The notes: generated from the sequence alone by a model not told the origin. A DNA stretch of 64,000 nt from JAGWBG01 sp034421095 (GCA_034421095.1 DAOUKR010000007.1:124001-188000), one strand, 5' to 3'. Positions 8,605 through 17,649 are shown, counted from the stretch's first letter. Made by a program: numbers and translations.

Positions 8605-9359
8605 GCAAAATGTCTCAAAATGGGGAAAGCATCCCGGCCCAGGCCAACGAAGCGACCTCTGTGGTGGATGCCAGCGAAGCCCTGCTGCTTGAGGTCTACC
8701 GCCGGCTCTACAAGCGCTATGGACCGCAGCACTGGTGGCCCGGAGAAAGCCCCTTGGAGACGGTTCTCGGCGCTATCCTGACCCAAAACACCGCATGGAC
8801 CAACGTTGAAAAGGCCCTGGCAAACCTCAAGGGCGCCGATATGCTGTCGGTCCAGGCCCTCAGAGACGTTGACGAACCCGATTTGGCCGCCATGCTGAGG
8901 CCGTCGGGCTACTTCAACGCCAAGGCGAGGAAGGTGAAGGCCTTCATCAACTATCTGTGGGACTGCTACCACGGCGAGATAGAGGAGTTCCTACAGGAAG
9001 ATACGGAGTGGCTGAGGGAGGAGTTGCTCTCCATATACGGAATAGGGGAGGAGACGGCGGATGACATACTCCTGTACGCCGCCGGGAAGCCCTCCTTTGT
9101 CATAGACGCCTACACCCGCCGTATATTGGAGCGTCTGGCGCTGGAGCCGTCTGACGGTAAGAGCTATCAAGCCTACCAGAGGTTATTCCACAGGAACCTG
9201 CCCTGGGACGTGTCCATCTATAACGAGTATCATGCTCTCTTGGACCGCCACGGCAAGGAGACCTGCAAGAAGGAGCCTCTCTGCCGAGGCTGCTGCCTTC
9301 TGGAGCTTTGCCCAAGGGGAAGGCTCTCTATTGACACGTCCAATACCCAAACTCTATAA
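8601..9359 (+). CDS. Endonuclease III-like HhH-GPD DNA glycosylase with [4Fe-4S] cluster
   Basis: DNA base-excision repair protein. It shows the helix-hairpin-helix YGIGEETADDILLY (about residue 146) with downstream catalytic Asp in FVIDAYTRR, and a C-terminal iron-sulfur loop C-X5-C-X2-C-X5-C (CKKEPLCRGC... near residue 225). The Lys that acts as nucleophile in bifunctional endonuclease III (GVGRKTA) is Glu here (GIGEETA), so it is more likely a monofunctional glycosylase of the archaeal/thermophile-like branch. The first residues to 25 look disordered. Starts by ATGA overlap with sfsA, so the two are co-translated. Confidence 0.85.
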   Translation: MSKMSQNGESIPAQANEATSVVDASEALLLEVYRRLYKRYGPQHWWPGESPLETVLGAILTQNTAWTNVEKALANLKGADMLSVQALRDVDEPDLAAMLRPSGYFNAKARKVKAFINYLWDCYHGEIEEFLQEDTEWLREELLSIYGIGEETADDILLYAAGKPSFVIDAYTRRILERLALEPSDGKSYQAYQRLFHRNLPWDVSIYNEYHALLDRHGKETCKKEPLCRGCCLLELCPRGRLSIDTSNTQTL

Positions 9360-9387
9360 TTGCAGCTAAGTCAAGTGCATCTAGGCC

Positions 9388-9482
9388 CGTAGGGGAGCTT
9401 GGTTTAGCCAGGCTGAGAGGGCGACCCCGAATGCCGCCGACCCTTGCGAACCTGATCTGGGTAATGCCAGCGGAGGGAATGT
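9388..9482 (+). ncRNA. TPP riboswitch (THI element)
   Basis: The conserved thi-box segments are present in order: GGGGAGC (9392-9398), GGCTGAGAGGG (9411-9421), then CGAACCTGATCTGG and GTAATGCCAGCGGAGGGAA (9447-9479). This is the thiamine pyrophosphate aptamer. It sits about 130 bases before thiC with a terminator hairpin between them, so bound TPP should favour termination and shut off thiC. Confidence 0.95.
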
Positions 9483-9506
9483 GGTCCCGAATGGTATGAG
9501 AAATCT

Positions 9507-9543
9507 GAGCCGCCAATCCTGGGGGGACTGGCGGCTCCCTTTT
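9507..9543 (+). terminator. Intrinsic terminator of the TPP riboswitch expression platform
   Basis: Nine-base perfect stem GAGCCGCCA (9507-9515) with TGGCGGCTC (9529-9537), 13-base loop, followed by CCCTTTT. The U tract is short, but the position directly after the aptamer and before thiC fits transcriptional attenuation. Confidence 0.7.
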
Positions 9544-9613
9544 GCCCTTGCCATAGTGACTAACACAGAGTAGAAGAGGATATGGTCAACCAGCCAACGT
9601 GAGGAGGTGAGCG

Positions 9614-11398
9614 ATGACCCAGGTATCTGAGAAGAAGCTCAATATGCTGAGTACCACCCCGCATCCGTCGAGCAAGAAGGTTTACGTAGAGGGGTCCAGG
9701 GCCGACCTCAAGGTGCCCATGCGCGAGATCAGTCTAACGCCAACGTCGGGGCGCTTCGGTAGCGAGGAGAATCCGCCCCTCCGGGTCTACGATACCAGCG
9801 GCCCCTATACCGACCCCACAGTAGAGACCGACGTCCGTAACGGGTTGCCCGCCCTGCGCCGCAACTGGATTCTGGAGCGGGGCGACGTGGAGGAATGGGA
9901 AGGACGGGAGGTGCAACCCGCCGACAACGGCCTCAGGCCATTGGGGCGGCAGAATGGGCAGATCTTTCAGGGACTGAAGCGTCGTCCCCTCAGAGCCAAA
10001 CCAGGCCGGGCCGTGACCCAGATGCACTACGCACGAAATGGGGTCATCACCCCGGAGATGGAGTTCATCGCCATACGCGAGGGCGTCTCTGCTGAGTTCG
10101 TGCGGGACGAGGTAGCACAGGGCCGGGCCATCATCCCGGCTAACGTCAATCACCCGGAGAGCGAGCCCATGATTATCGGCCGCAACTTTCTGGTAAAGGT
10201 CAACGCCAACATCGGGAACTCGGTAGTCACCTCCTCCATCGAGGAAGAGGTGGAGAAGATGGTCTGGTCCACCCACTGGGGCACCGACACAGTGATGGAC
10301 CTTTCCACCGGAAGGAACATCCACAACACCCGGGAGTGGATTATCCGCAACTCTCCGGTACCCATTGGCACGGTCCCCATCTACCAGGCCCTGGAGAAGG
10401 TGGGCGGCAAGGCCGAGGAGTTGACCTGGGAGATTTACCGGGACACGCTCATTGAGCAGGCCGAGCAAGGTGTGGACTACTTCACCATCCATGCCGGGGT
10501 GCGCCTGCAATATGTACCTCTCACCGCCAAGCGGGTGACGGGTATCGTCTCCCGTGGCGGCTCCGTCATGGCTGCCTGGTGCCTCGCCCACCACCAGGAA
10601 AACTTCCTGTATACCCACTTCGAGGATATATGCGAGATCATGCGGGCCTACGACATTTCCTTCTCTCTCGGTGACGGCCTCAGACCCGGCTCCATAGCCG
10701 ACGCCAACGACGAGGCCCAGTTTGCCGAGCTTGAGACCTTGGGCGAGCTAACCCAGACGGCCTGGAAACACGACGTACAGGTGATGATTGAGGGGCCGGG
10801 TCACGTGCCGATGCACAAAATCAAGGAAAACATGGACAAGCAACTGGAGGTCTGCCATGAGGCACCCTTCTACACCCTGGGGCCTCTGACAACGGACATC
10901 GCTCCGGGCTACGACCACATCACCTCGGCTATCGGTGCGGCCATGATAGGCTGGTTCGGGACCGCCATGCTCTGCTATGTCACCCCCAAGGAGCACCTGG
11001 GCCTTCCCAACAGGCAGGATGTCAAGGACGGTGTCATAGCTTACAAGATTGCCGCTCATGCAGCCGATGTCGCCAAGGGACACCCCGGCGCCCACCTGTG
11101 GGACGACACTATTTCAAAGGCCCGGTTCGAGTTCCGATGGCAGGACCAGTTCAACCTGTCCCTGGACCCGGAAACGGCCCACAGCTTCCATGACGAGACC
11201 CTGCCCGCAGAACCGGCAAAGGCGGCCCACTTCTGCTCCATGTGCGGGCCCCACTTTTGTAGCATGAAGATTACCCAGGATGTACGGGAGTACGCCCAGA
11301 AGAAGGGGCTTGACACCAATGAAGCCCTGGCCGCAGGGATGGAAGAGAAGGCCCGGGAGTTCCGGGAGTCGGGCAGCAAGATATACCAGAAGACCTAG
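9614..11398 (+). CDS. thiC: Phosphomethylpyrimidine synthase
   Basis: Radical SAM enzyme that rearranges aminoimidazole ribotide to HMP-phosphate in thiamine synthesis. 594 residues, full length. The C-terminal cluster motif C-X2-C-X4-C is seen as CSMCGPHFC (about residue 548), and the core carries MEFIAIREG, DLSTGRNIH, TIHAGVRL, SRGGSVMAAWC, EGPGHVPMHKI and TTDIAPGYDHI. Start ATG follows GAGGAGGTGAG. Transcribed under the TPP riboswitch at 9388; thiD lies downstream after a 400-base gap that holds an inverted-repeat element. Confidence 0.97.
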   Translation: MTQVSEKKLNMLSTTPHPSSKKVYVEGSRADLKVPMREISLTPTSGRFGSEENPPLRVYDTSGPYTDPTVETDVRNGLPALRRNWILERGDVEEWEGREVQPADNGLRPLGRQNGQIFQGLKRRPLRAKPGRAVTQMHYARNGVITPEMEFIAIREGVSAEFVRDEVAQGRAIIPANVNHPESEPMIIGRNFLVKVNANIGNSVVTSSIEEEVEKMVWSTHWGTDTVMDLSTGRNIHNTREWIIRNSPVPIGTVPIYQALEKVGGKAEELTWEIYRDTLIEQAEQGVDYFTIHAGVRLQYVPLTAKRVTGIVSRGGSVMAAWCLAHHQENFLYTHFEDICEIMRAYDISFSLGDGLRPGSIADANDEAQFAELETLGELTQTAWKHDVQVMIEGPGHVPMHKIKENMDKQLEVCHEAPFYTLGPLTTDIAPGYDHITSAIGAAMIGWFGTAMLCYVTPKEHLGLPNRQDVKDGVIAYKIAAHAADVAKGHPGAHLWDDTISKARFEFRWQDQFNLSLDPETAHSFHDETLPAEPAKAAHFCSMCGPHFCSMKITQDVREYAQKKGLDTNEALAAGMEEKAREFRESGSKIYQKT

Positions 11399-11546
11399 TG
11401 TCTCCGGCGAATAGCCCGCTTTCATACCCATACGTGACGTGACCTTGGCGAGGCCAAGGGAATATCGGGCGTTTCATACAAGTCACCGTAGCTTTAAGCC
11501 GGAGACTTTAGGGAGCGTTGACGCAACCAGTGCCACCCACATGTCA

Positions 11547-11662
11547 TGTCACCCCGACTCCGCCACAGGCGGATGAAGGGTCTAAAATCCTTGCAATAAG
11601 AAACGTTTCGGTTATCTTGTACTTTAGATTCCTCATCCGCCGAAGGCGGATTCGGAATGACA
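11547..11662. repeat. MITE-like inverted-repeat element between thiC and thiD
   Basis: Left end 11547-11576 (TGTCACCCCGACTCCGCC...) and right end 11633-11662 are imperfect inverted copies of about 30 bp (consensus TGTCAyyCCGAmTCCGCC), each with its own small hairpin CCGCC...GGCGG. The pairing continues inward (GGTCTAAAATCC against GGAATCTAAAG). No coding frame is inside. The rest of the 11399-11806 gap holds no gene I can support; a fragment CAGAATGAC near 11750 resembles a decayed end of a similar element. Confidence 0.7.
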
Positions 11663-11806
11663 TCGCAGGCAGCTTAAGTTGCGTTCCCTTAGTGTCAACA
11701 CCCCCTGGATTCTTAGTCGCTCGTGCCAGCCGCAGGAAGCTCAATCCTCAGAATGACGGTTAAGTGAAAAGTCCCTATTCAAAGAGACGACCTGCACAGG
11801 AGAGAA

Positions 11807-12607
11807 ATGTCCGGAGCAAGTCCCGTTCCCAAAGTTATGACCATAGCGGGTTCCGATTCCGGCGGCGGGGCAGGGATTCAGGCCGACCTCAAAACCTTTG
11901 CTGCCTTGGGAGTATACGGGGCTTCGGTGCTCACCGCCATAACTGCGCAGAACACCGTGGGCGTCACCGGAGTACATGAGATTCCCGTGGAGATGGTGGC
12001 AGCCCAAATAGAGGCGGTGCTCTCGGACATCGGGGCCGATGCTGTAAAGACGGGTATGCTCTCCGGCAGCGGCATCATAGAGACGGTGGCTAGGGAGCTT
12101 GCCCACTTTCGAGTGGAGCGTCTGGTGGTTGACCCGGTAATGGTGGCCAAAAGCGGCGATAGGTTGCTCAGAGAAGAAGCAGTGGACGCCTTGCGGCGGA
12201 GCTTGCTGCCCCTGGCGACAGTTGTCACCCCGAACATCCCCGAGGCCGAGGCCCTGACGGGAATGAAGATAGAATCGAGGGAAGACGCCCGCCGCGCTGC
12301 GGAGAACATTGTGAATATGGGCGCAAAATCCGTAGTCGTCAAAGGAGGGCATCTGCCGGGGCCGCCAGTAGACCTGCTCTACGATGGCCGAGAGTTCAAG
12401 GAGTTCAGCGCGACCCGCATAGAGACCACAAACACCCACGGCACAGGCTGCACCTTCGCTTCGGCCACAGCAGCGGGGCTGGCAAAGGGCATGGATGTAG
12501 CGGACGCGGTGGCAGAGGCGAAGGAATACGTGACCGAGGCTATAAGACGCTCCTTTGACGTGGGCCAGGGCCACGGCCCCCTGAACCACTTCTACAAGCT
12601 CTGGTAG
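11807..12607 (+). CDS. thiD: Hydroxymethylpyrimidine/phosphomethylpyrimidine kinase
   Basis: Phosphorylates HMP and HMP-P to HMP-PP for thiamine synthesis. 266 residues of the ribokinase fold. Motifs: MTIAGSDSGGGAGIQADLKTF at the N-terminus, VKTGMLSG, VVDPVMVAKSG, TPNIPEAEALTG, and the anion-hole/catalytic NTHGTGCTFASA near residue 206. The ATG follows CAGGAGAGAA. It acts directly after ThiC, and may depend on its own promoter given the repeat element upstream. Confidence 0.95.
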   Translation: MSGASPVPKVMTIAGSDSGGGAGIQADLKTFAALGVYGASVLTAITAQNTVGVTGVHEIPVEMVAAQIEAVLSDIGADAVKTGMLSGSGIIETVARELAHFRVERLVVDPVMVAKSGDRLLREEAVDALRRSLLPLATVVTPNIPEAEALTGMKIESREDARRAAENIVNMGAKSVVVKGGHLPGPPVDLLYDGREFKEFSATRIETTNTHGTGCTFASATAAGLAKGMDVADAVAEAKEYVTEAIRRSFDVGQGHGPLNHFYKLW

Positions 12608-12616
12608 GGGAAACCA

Positions 12617-13621
12617 CTACGCATCATACACTCCCGGGTTGGCGCAGTGGGGCAATCGCTCTCCCCTCACACCGGCCAGGAGATTCCTGGCGGCCAGCAG
12701 GCAAACGCTCTTCCGCGCTCCCAGGGAGGCACTGCCAATATGGGGCGTCACCACCACGTTGTCCAGCGTGAGCATGGGGTCGTCGGGCGGTATGGGTTCC
12801 GGCTCGGTCACGTCCAGGGCCGCTGCCGCTATCCGTCCCTCTTTAAGGGCCTTGTAAAGGGCCTTGGGGTCTACCACAGGCCCCCGCGATGCGTTGACCA
12901 GGATTGCGGTGGGCTTCATCTCGGCCAACTCACTTTCCCCTATGAAGTGATGGGTCTCAGGGGTGAGGGGCAGGTGCAGGCTCACGAAGTCCGAGTGCCG
13001 AAGCAGGACATCCATGTCAGCGTATTCTATCCCGTAGCGGTCCTCCTCGGCCTGCTTCCTGGTGCGGGAGTAGTAGAGCACCCTCATATCAAAGCCCCTG
13101 GCCCGCTTCGCCATCTCCAATCCAATCTTCCCCATGCCGATAATGCCGATGGTTGCGCCGTTAATGTCAGCGCCCAGCCAGTGTTTGGGGTGGTAAGTCA
13201 GCTTCCAGCTGCCGGCACGGACCCACCGTTCCGTCTCAACTACGCGACGGGCCGCGGCCATCATTATGGCAAAGGCAAGGTCGGCGGTGGCCCCGGACAG
13301 GACTCCCGGCGTGTAGCCCACTGGTATGCCGCGTCGTGTGGCCTCGGCCATATCAACGGCGTCCGTGCCCACCGCCAGGTGGCTGACAACCTTGAGGTGG
13401 GGCGCAGAGTCAAACAGGGCAGAGTCCACGCGGTCCATGATGTTGGTGAGCACACCTTCCACGTCCCCCACATTCTCCCGAAGCACCTCCGGGGAGGGCG
13501 GATACTCCTCCCGCCAGACCGCCATCTCCGCCTCTCGTGCTATCATGTCCAGGGCTTCCTGGTCCATGAGACGGGTGATGAACACCCTGGGTTTGTCATT
13601 GCACGAGTTAGCCCCGGCCAT
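12617..13621 (-). CDS. D-2-hydroxyacid dehydrogenase (glyoxylate/hydroxypyruvate reductase-like)
   Basis: NAD(P)-dependent oxidoreductase interconverting D-2-hydroxyacids and 2-ketoacids. The start at 13621 (MAGANSCND) overlaps the end of the upstream aminoacylase by 14 bases; the frame's longer form to 13669 lies inside that gene. About 334 residues. The nucleotide-binding GIIGMGKIGLEMA and the triad are visible: Arg in VNASRGPVVD, Glu in DVTEPEPIP, His in TPHIGSAS. Overlap with the D-aminoacylase gene suggests a shared operon, perhaps handling products of D-amino acid breakdown; that link is inference. Confidence 0.9.
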   Translation of the reverse strand: MAGANSCNDKPRVFITRLMDQEALDMIAREAEMAVWREEYPPSPEVLRENVGDVEGVLTNIMDRVDSALFDSAPHLKVVSHLAVGTDAVDMAEATRRGIPVGYTPGVLSGATADLAFAIMMAAARRVVETERWVRAGSWKLTYHPKHWLGADINGATIGIIGMGKIGLEMAKRARGFDMRVLYYSRTRKQAEEDRYGIEYADMDVLLRHSDFVSLHLPLTPETHHFIGESELAEMKPTAILVNASRGPVVDPKALYKALKEGRIAAAALDVTEPEPIPPDDPMLTLDNVVVTPHIGSASLGARKSVCLLAARNLLAGVRGERLPHCANPGVYDA

Positions 13622-15335
13622 GAAGCAGAACCTTCCCGGGCAAGGCTCCCGTTTCCTTTCCGTCCTCAAAGGTAACGTTACCGTTCACCAGTATCCACCG
13701 GTATCCCTCGGCCCTCTGGACGCGGCGCCAGTCGCCACCAGGCAGGTCGTGAGCGACCTCGGCGGGCATCAGCTTTAGCCCCTCCAGATCGTACACCACA
13801 AGGTCGGCAGGGGCACCTTCACGTATAAATCCCCTGTCTTTTATCCCGCCCATGAACGCCGGGAGAAAGCTCAGCTTGTTGTGGGCTTCCTCCAGGCTCA
13901 GCATCTTCTCATCCCGCACCAGCCAGGTGAGGGTGTCCGTGGGGAAGTTCCCCAAGGTCGCAAATTTGACGTGCGCTCCCCCGTCCGACAGGCCGGGAAT
14001 GCAGTAAGGGGACTTCAGTACCTCGGCAGTATGGCTGGAGTTTGTATGAACCATCGTGCCCAGGAACTCGGTCCGCAGGTCGTCTGCTACCGCTATGTCC
14101 AGCATGGCGTCAATAACGTGCTTTCCCTCTTGCCGGGCGATTTGAGCAATGGTCAGCCCAATGTATCGCTCCAGTTCCCCACTGCCCACCTCTCCTACGG
14201 TCATGTCGGCGATAGGCCCGGTCAGTGTTGCCGCCGGCTGCAGGCCGTTGTCATACTCTTCACGCAGTCTGGCCCGCACGTCCGGGTCTTGCATATTGGT
14301 TTTCCTCTCATCAAGGGACCCTATACTGACCCGGCGCCAGTGGGGACTCTGGTCGAAGTTGGTCCAGGTCTCGAAGGTGAATTCCTGGGAGGTCCTCACC
14401 GTGAAGCCCTGGCCATACAGCTTGAGACCCCTGTGATTGGACTCTTCCAGCCAGCGCAGCTTCTTGCGGTGCTGCTGGGGGTCGTCATCGCTGGGCGTTA
14501 CCAGTTGGTATAGAATGGGGCGGCGGCACACCTCAGCAAGCCTGGCGAAAAAGTCGAGGGTCGGCTCATCCAGTCGGCTGCCATCGTCGCCAGTGGTATT
14601 GTAAGTGAGCTGTATAAAACCCTGGTCAATGTCAGCGAGCAGGCGACCAAAGGTAAGAATCTCTTCATCGGTCATCAGATCGGTCACCATTGGCGTCCCG
14701 TCGTAGTCTCTCTGGGCGGAGTTGGGACCGGAGACCTGGGCCGACCAGCCGCAGCCTCCGGCAGCTATTCCCTCCTCTACCAGCCGACACATCTCCTTCA
14801 GTTCATCTTCCGTGGGACGCCTCCTCTTGGCCTCGTCCCACCCCATCACCCAGGTGTAGACGGGGGTCAGGGGCACGTAGCTAATCATGTTCACGCCCTT
14901 GGGGACCCGATGCTGCATCCGGTCCAGGAACTCGGGGAATGTCACCCAGTCCCAGGACATTCCCAATTTCATGGCGTCGTATGGTATGGCCTCGTTACGG
15001 GTCAGCGAACTCATGGCCCGCTCCCGGTCCTCAGGCCGACATGGAGCAAACCCGAATCCGCAATTGCCGATGGCGACAGTGGTCACACCATGCCACCCCG
15101 AGAGGGTCAGATAGGGGTCCCACTGTATCTGGGCGTCGTAGTGAGTGTGGAGGTCAATGAAGCCCGGAGCTACGATGAGCCCCGATGCGTCCAGTACTTT
15201 TGATGCACTGCTATGCCGCAGCCCGCCAATCTGAGCGATTTTGCCATCCTTTATGGCCATGTCGCTCACATAGCCGGGTGTGAGCAACCCGTCTATAATG
15301 GTGCCGCCTTTAATGATAACGTCGTACTCTGCCAT
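13608..15335 (-). CDS. N-acyl-D-amino-acid deacylase family amidohydrolase
   Basis: Metal-dependent amidohydrolase of the D-aminoacylase/dihydroorotase-like group, 575 residues. Start at 15335 (MAEYDVIIKGG) has GGAGGCGAG upstream; the longer frame to 15398 adds an unlikely basic leader. Seen: PGFIDLHTHYDAQ (first metal site), GVTTVAIGNCGFGFAP, the late THTNSSHT-like MVHTNSSHTAE, SDGGAH (catalytic Asp) and GAPADLVVYDLEGL in the C-terminal beta-sandwich. Expected to release free D-amino acids from N-acyl forms, though many relatives act on other cyclic amides. First gene of a two-gene minus-strand operon. Confidence 0.88.
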   Translation of the reverse strand: MAEYDVIIKGGTIIDGLLTPGYVSDMAIKDGKIAQIGGLRHSSASKVLDASGLIVAPGFIDLHTHYDAQIQWDPYLTLSGWHGVTTVAIGNCGFGFAPCRPEDRERAMSSLTRNEAIPYDAMKLGMSWDWVTFPEFLDRMQHRVPKGVNMISYVPLTPVYTWVMGWDEAKRRRPTEDELKEMCRLVEEGIAAGGCGWSAQVSGPNSAQRDYDGTPMVTDLMTDEEILTFGRLLADIDQGFIQLTYNTTGDDGSRLDEPTLDFFARLAEVCRRPILYQLVTPSDDDPQQHRKKLRWLEESNHRGLKLYGQGFTVRTSQEFTFETWTNFDQSPHWRRVSIGSLDERKTNMQDPDVRARLREEYDNGLQPAATLTGPIADMTVGEVGSGELERYIGLTIAQIARQEGKHVIDAMLDIAVADDLRTEFLGTMVHTNSSHTAEVLKSPYCIPGLSDGGAHVKFATLGNFPTDTLTWLVRDEKMLSLEEAHNKLSFLPAFMGGIKDRGFIREGAPADLVVYDLEGLKLMPAEVAHDLPGGDWRRVQRAEGYRWILVNGNVTFEDGKETGALPGKVLLHGRG

Positions 15336-15537
15336 AATTTCTCGCCTCCAGTAACGCCAAGCTATCAATAGCCTAGCACATGGCCTATTTAGTGTCAATG
15401 TAGCATATAATGCGTCATCGTATGAGGTTTATAAAGCGGAAATCGCAATATGATTCGTCCTGACGGACAGTGGACTTGCCACTACAGGGCGAACTTGATA
15501 AGCTGTGCCTGAGCGCTGCATTACCAGGGAGGAAGCC

Positions 15538-17097
15538 ATGCACACAGGACATCTTCTCACACGGGCGTCTCAGAGGTATTCGGAGCGTCCAGCCTGGATT
15601 CAGGAAAACCGGGCTATCACCTTCCGTGAGGCCGAGGACCGGGTCAACCGCCTGGCTAATGCTCTGCTGACGCTGGGCGCTCAACCCGGCGACCGGATCG
15701 GGATGCTGCTGCCCAACTGCTACCAGGGACTGGAGACCATTCTTGCACCAATGAAGGCCGGGATGGCCGTGGTCCCCATGAATATCCGCCTGCACCCCCA
15801 GGAGCACCAGTACCTGCTGAACAACTCCGGGGCTAACGTCCTGGTCTACGCGCAGGAGTTCCGAGACCACCTGGCCCAGATGCGCGAGTCGCTGGATAGC
15901 GTCAAGCATTACATTTGCGTGGGTGATGACCCGGGGGGCGACGCGGCCTACGAGGCTTTGTTAGAGTCGGCCCCTTCCCGCGCACCCGATCCCTTCATTG
16001 ACTTCGACGACCTGGCCTGGATGTTCTACACATCGGGTACGACCGGCCAGCCCAAGGGGGCCATGCTCACACACCGCAACCTGCTGACCATGGTAGAGGG
16101 CTTCCTGACGGACATCAACCCGGTAAAGCCAGACGACGTGCTCTTGCACGCAGCGCCCATCACCCACGGGTCTGGACTGGCGATGTTCCACCATATTGCC
16201 CTGGGAGCGGCCAACGCCTTCCCGTCCACACCCAGATTTGACCCGCCCGGTATATTCGACGCCATTCAGGAGCACCGTGCCACCACCATGTTCCTGGCTC
16301 CCACCATGGTAAATGTCCTGGTAGCCAGTCCCGATAAGACTCGCTACGACCTTTCCAGCCTTCATACCGTTATCTATGGCGGCGGGCCGATGTACGTCGA
16401 GCACATTCTGGACGCAACGAGGGCCTTTGGCAATATATTCGTTCAGATTTTCGGGCAAGGGGAGGCGCCCATGACGGTCACGACCCTGCCAAAGGAGGAG
16501 CACCAGGTCAACGGCGACCAGATGCGCCTACAGCACCTGGGTTCGGCGGGGCGCGAGGTTACCAACGCCCGCGTGCGTATCGTTGACGACGATGACCGCG
16601 AGGTCCCTGCCGGAGAGATGGGGGAGATTGTGGTGCGTGGAGACCTGGTGATGAAGGGCTACTGGAACAACCCGGAGGCCAGCGCCGAGACCCTGAGGGG
16701 AGGCTGGCTCCACACCGGCGACCTGGGGTACGTGGACCCGGCGGGGTACATGTACATCACCGACCGGAAGAAGGACATGATTATAAGCGGAGGTGCCAAT
16801 ATCTACCCCCGGGAAGTGGAGGAGGTAATAGCCCAGCACGATGCGGTAGCCGAGGTGTCCGTCATAGGAGTGCCCGACCCCCTGTGGGGAGAGTCGGTGA
16901 AGGCCCTGGTGGTGTTGGAGGGGGGCCGCCACGCCACCGAGGATGAGGTTATAGAGTTCTGCCGCCAGCGGCTTGCCAGCTACAAGAAGCCGTCAAGTGT
17001 GGAATTCCAGAAGGACCTGCCCAAGAACGCCTACGGCAAGGTCCTGAAGCGGGAGCTACGCCAGCAATACTGGGCCAACCAGGGAAGGAATGTGTAA
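15538..17097 (+). CDS. Acyl-CoA ligase (AMP-forming, long-chain fatty acid type)
   Basis: Activates a carboxylic acid to its CoA thioester through an acyl-adenylate. The ATG at 15538 follows AGGGAGGAAG; the GTG at 15505 is upstream of that site. 519 residues. Motifs: P-loop YTSGTTGQPKGAMLTH (about residue 165), FGQGEAPM (A5-like), GWLHTGDLGYVDPAGYMYITDRKKDMI and the C-terminal catalytic Lys in KNAYGKVLKRE. Substrate probably a fatty or aromatic acid; cannot be fixed from sequence. Divergent from the aminoacylase gene. Confidence 0.9.
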   Translation: MHTGHLLTRASQRYSERPAWIQENRAITFREAEDRVNRLANALLTLGAQPGDRIGMLLPNCYQGLETILAPMKAGMAVVPMNIRLHPQEHQYLLNNSGANVLVYAQEFRDHLAQMRESLDSVKHYICVGDDPGGDAAYEALLESAPSRAPDPFIDFDDLAWMFYTSGTTGQPKGAMLTHRNLLTMVEGFLTDINPVKPDDVLLHAAPITHGSGLAMFHHIALGAANAFPSTPRFDPPGIFDAIQEHRATTMFLAPTMVNVLVASPDKTRYDLSSLHTVIYGGGPMYVEHILDATRAFGNIFVQIFGQGEAPMTVTTLPKEEHQVNGDQMRLQHLGSAGREVTNARVRIVDDDDREVPAGEMGEIVVRGDLVMKGYWNNPEASAETLRGGWLHTGDLGYVDPAGYMYITDRKKDMIISGGANIYPREVEEVIAQHDAVAEVSVIGVPDPLWGESVKALVVLEGGRHATEDEVIEFCRQRLASYKKPSSVEFQKDLPKNAYGKVLKRELRQQYWANQGRNV

Positions 17098-17131
17098 GGG
17101 GGGGCATGACAATATCAACCAGTGCCCAACC

Positions 17132-17248
17132 CGTCATTCCCGCCTGTCCGTCGGGATGGGTGAAAACGGGGATCCAGAAGTCTCAGAGATATGGAAGTTT
17201 GCTGACAGAAAGCGATTCTGGATTCCGGCTCAAGGCCGGAATGACAAG
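17132..17248. repeat. MITE-like inverted repeat (CGTCATTCC family)
   Basis: Starts CGTCATTCCCGCC and ends GGCCGGAATGACAAG, so the ends are inverted copies; inside, GGATCCAGAA (17170-17179) is mirrored by TTCTGGATTCC (17215-17225). About 117 bp, no reading frame of its own. The same end sequence appears in a shorter element at 35873-35933. Lies 35 bases after the acyl-CoA ligase. Confidence 0.7.
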
Positions 17249-17329
17249 TAGTAGACAGGCGACGCCCTTTACGGCTGGGGTTGCGAGAGGAGCCCGGCCC
17301 TCAATGAAGGACGGGGCTAGGGGTCGGGG

Positions 17330-17551
17330 CTACCTGTAGCCGCGGGTGGGCTTGCCGTGTTTGGCTTGCTGTCTCTCCCACCTCTCGGCACTGTCCCGGG
17401 TCACCTTCGGCCCCTGTTTCTCAAGGCGACCTCCCGGCACCTCTGCCTGGTGCTCGGTCTCTCTGCGTTCAGGGTTATTTGTGATACCGGTGTGAACGAT
17501 TTTGTTGCCCTTTTTGTAATGGTATCTGGTTGTATCCCTAGGTTGAGCCAT
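17330..17551 (-). CDS. Small GIY-YIG-like protein, 73 aa
   Basis: Short basic protein starting at an ATG preceded by CGGAGG with eight bases spacing, so probably expressed. The sequence RYHYKKGNKIVHTGITNNPERRETEHQ resembles the N-terminal half of a GIY-YIG nuclease: a tyrosine strand, then HTGITNNPERR in place of YVGxTxNxxRR with the catalytic-type Arg. The rest (KVTRDSAERWERQQ) is charged and helical, and the Glu of the full nuclease is not obvious. Could be a minimal nuclease, a decayed one, or a small nucleic-acid-binding protein. Stands alone between the ligase and the flavin oxidoreductase. Confidence 0.65.
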   Translation of the reverse strand: MAQPRDTTRYHYKKGNKIVHTGITNNPERRETEHQAEVPGGRLEKQGPKVTRDSAERWERQQAKHGKPTRGYR

Positions 17552-17649
17552 CAGAATTCCTCCGAGACATTTGTTTTATTTAACATAACAGCCTTAGAGG
17601 ATGGTGTCAATAGCCTATTTTCTCAAATCACGTGGGGGACTGACCCGCC

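Noticed and set aside
12647..13675. Long plus-strand frame opposite the hydroxyacid dehydrogenase
   Set aside because: The minus-strand gene has all catalytic motifs; this frame has none and no initiation signal.
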